A stretch of DNA of 31,047 nucleotides, from positions 35,001-66,047 of the forward strand of contig JAQMWT010000669.1 of assembly GCA_029834535.1 (NCBI GenBank), given 5' to 3'. The DNA is from Chrysophaeum taylorii. Its lineage: Eukaryota; Sar; Pelagophyceae; Pelagomonadales; Pelagomonadaceae. Of this stretch, positions 28,787 through 31,047 are shown in pieces. Every line of letters begins with the position of its first letter. Positions within the stretch are counted from its first letter, which is position 1. Both the position numbers and the translations under genes were made by a program. Below the pieces are notes generated by a model, which was not told where the DNA came from, made no database searches, and saw only the letters and a program-made list of their open reading frames with translations.

Positions 28787-31047
28787 CGTGGTGGAGGACA
28801 TGAGATCGTGCGACTACTCGGTCGCCCGACGAGCGAGTGCTGCCGTACGTGTTGTATTGCTTGGTCCGGATTTGTACGTGCGCCCTGATCAAGCACACAC
28901 AACGGAATTCCATTGGACCGGTTTTGCGTTGAGAATATACGCGAACGTTGTTTGTGTTCGTACGATCCGAGTGACGACGAACACGCGTGCGAGTTGGAAA
29001 TCGCAGCGCATTCTCCGAATTGATTTTGGTATAGCCGAACGGTGGAAGCTGTTTAGCGAGTGGGATCGCAACCCACGGGCATTTTGAATTGCCGAACGGA
29101 TTGGAATTCCGCGAGTGCGGTTTTTACAGCGACAGATAGCGTTTGTTTGGAATGAACGTGAATACTTCGAGTGATCGGAGATCCGGACGTTGTTTCGAGA
29201 TTATTGATCGATATTTTGATAATAGTATGGAGATAAACGCAGAACGTGGTGCGTGAGGAACAAACAGAAGAATCTCCTCCAGTTCTTCCCGCCGCCCCTG
29301 ATATAGGCCGCGAGGAAGGTGAATTAAGAGAGGCCGAGGCAGTCGACTTGCTGACGTGCCCCCTGATGTGCCTCCGGATACTGCCATTTTTTTCGCCGTT
29401 GAGTCCAACGACGATTCGGACCGTGGCGAGCGTGTTTACTATTGAGCGCGGATCTGCAGCCCGAAGTGGACTTCGTGAAGACCTCGAGCGGAGGACGTCC
29501 GCGAAAATGAACGATTAGCTGAGCTTTTTGCTCGTGAAAGGGCTGAAGCGAAAGAGGAGGCGGCTCACGAGGAGTTGATATGCTCAATGATGCATTACAG
29601 CAAGAGATTGAGACCTCGAAGACCCGACGTGAAGAGGTTGAACGAATTTTGTCGTGAAACGAGATGGATTGATTAGCCGAACGTACGCGTCGGGAGAGTA
29701 GCCGCGAACGACCGTGAGTCGACCCGAACCGGAAACGCCCGTGAGGCCGCCCGAACCGGAAAGGAACACTGAAACGGGGAATGAACCTCCGCCCCGAGTC
29801 GATACGGAGACGTGAGGGTAGGGCGGACGTTGAGACATGAAGGTACGAAAATTTACGGGAATTATCGCGGGGAATATCGCAGACGGTTGCCAACGCCTTC
29901 GAAAAGGGCAACTCGAGCCGATCCCTTCGACACCACTTCCAGTTTGAAGCCGGATAAACTTCAAACTCGGCATCGACGGCCGAGACCAACGGCAATTCAA
30001 TTTGGATTCGGCGGCGATGGTGCATACTTTAAGCAGATGACCATTACTCGGTCGAGAAATTACGTACCTACTACCTGTGGCATCTACGGGACACCGTTGC
30101 ACCAAATTTTGAGGAACACTTGCAGAAATACGAGGGAGCTCTGCGATGAGCTACCGCACGGTCCGTCGTTACTTGAAATTGGATACTGACGATGAAAAAG
30201 CAGCATGGAGCCTCGGTTCGTCGTATCCGTCGTCTTTAACAAGTCCGTATGCGACAAGATGTTGGGGGGATTATTTTAGATCGGACTTTGTCGACCCTCC
30301 GCGTCACGCAGCATGAGCTTGCTTGAGACAAGCTTCGGAAGGTCCCCCAGGCTTCAGTTCGAAGAAGTCTTGGGATGCGGCACGTCCAAACGTATGTACC
30401 AGATTCCAATATGAAGCCTTGGAGTTGTTTTCCGTGTCCCAGCCGCACAATGGATATGTCTATACCTTGACAGCTTATCAGTGGATTGACATCCAAGAGT
30501 TTGAGGGACCCGTGTGCGGGCGGACTATGAGGAGCGGACATCCTGATATTTTACGTGACTTTTAGTCGATGGTAGTAGCGCTTATTTACGCGGCTCGAGA
30601 ACGACTTGTACACAGTTGATGGAGGAGGAGAAGGACCAAGGCCCCCCCTAATCCGAAATCGAATAAACCGCCGCGAGGCGGTAGGTCCGAGCAATGGCCT
30701 CCCGTCAACAACCAAGCAGATTGTCGGATTGTTGAGCAAAAAACCGTCTGGGAATACTGATCGCTGATCTTGTACGAGATCCTTTTTGTGGGGCAAGAGA
30801 ACGTGCCGCACTGTGGTTCTTCTTGAGCCAATCCATGAATGAGATACCCGGAAGTCGCGTATTTGCAAACCGCTGATCGGATCGTTACCACTGTGCGATG
30901 TGGAAGCGTAATCGTAAGCAGAAGAATCAGCCCATATCGCGGTTTCCCGATTGGGCGAAGCGTGTACGAGCTCTCATGCGAACGGCCACGCACGGATCGG
31001 AGCCTTCTAACGATTTCCAAACGGCCCTCACCGATCTTTGGAACCAC
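28787..31047 (+). mobile_element. Ty3/Gypsy copy E3, 5' part only (continues past window)
   Basis: Begins with a primer binding site bearing at least one substitution (TGGTGGAGGACATGAGA, 28789-28805), then leader and gag sequence collinear with E1 and E2 up to the window end (GGATCGGAGCC...CAAACGGCCCTCACC, corresponding to the gag segment after the Cys/His cluster). Substitutions and single-base indels are much more frequent than between E1 and E2, so this is the oldest or most eroded of the three. Confidence 0.85.
29227..31047 (+). pseudogene. E3 gag, heavily decayed
   Basis: The start corresponds to ATG 14484 in E1 and 16692 in E2. Recognisable pieces in changing frames are EESPPVLPAAPDIGREEGEL, GLREDLERR of the coiled coil, ELCDELPHGPS of the capsid-like region, GPVCGRTMRSGHPD, and, near 30650-30690, NKPPRGG-like sequence. 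More than ten frame changes or stops are apparent, so no product is expected. It runs off the right edge. Confidence 0.8.

Overview
The window reads as a repeat-dense piece of a eukaryotic nuclear genome. One clearly intact cellular gene sits near the left end: a single-exon, cyanobacterial/plant-type 2-isopropylmalate synthase (597-2522). Almost everything else is transposable-element DNA in various stages of decay. An intron-less biosynthetic gene of plastid type, roughly balanced base composition and gene islands between LTR elements would fit a red alga (a florideophyte such as Chondrus is my best guess). This is inference; nothing in the window fixes the species.

Layout. 1-536: unassigned DNA, then a Helitron 3' fragment. 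537-3297: the leuA island, with Helitron 3' ends pointing at it from both sides. 3298-4552: a second, longer Helitron remnant (minus strand) with a decayed Pif1-like helicase and a tandem repeat. 4561-5021: the left half of an old split locus. 5022-15218: Ty3/Gypsy element E1 (minus strand), with both LTRs, a primer binding site, gag, protease, a DNA cytosine-5 methyltransferase (DNMT), reverse transcriptase, RNase H and integrase, and a 209-bp foldback MITE inserted in it. 15219-15943: a 725-bp spacer holding the right half of the split locus. 15944-28786: E2, a second copy of the same family on the plus strand. It has lost its integrase end and is interrupted by another element. 19064-23641: that insertion, a small-LTR element with no recognisable pol and one long unusual reading frame; its 3' LTR is itself split by a third Helitron fragment (22506-23562). 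28787-31047: E3, a badly eroded third copy that shares an LTR with E2 and runs off the window.

Main result. The Ty3/Gypsy family carries a full-length DNMT domain (motifs I, II, IV, VI, VIII, IX and X in normal order) between protease and reverse transcriptase. It is present in two independently decaying copies, so it belongs to the element. E1 keeps the catalytic Cys of motif IV; E2 has Arg there. DNMTs inside retrotransposons have been described from dinoflagellates and charophytes; this may be another instance or lineage.

Second result. The outer flank of E1 and the outer flank of E2 carry the same 5-bp target duplication (CCAGG/CCTGG). Joining the two flanks restores an uninterrupted reading frame. 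This suggests recombination between two head-to-head elements flipped the 725-bp spacer and separated the halves of one disrupted locus.

All alignments were done by eye. No database search was run.
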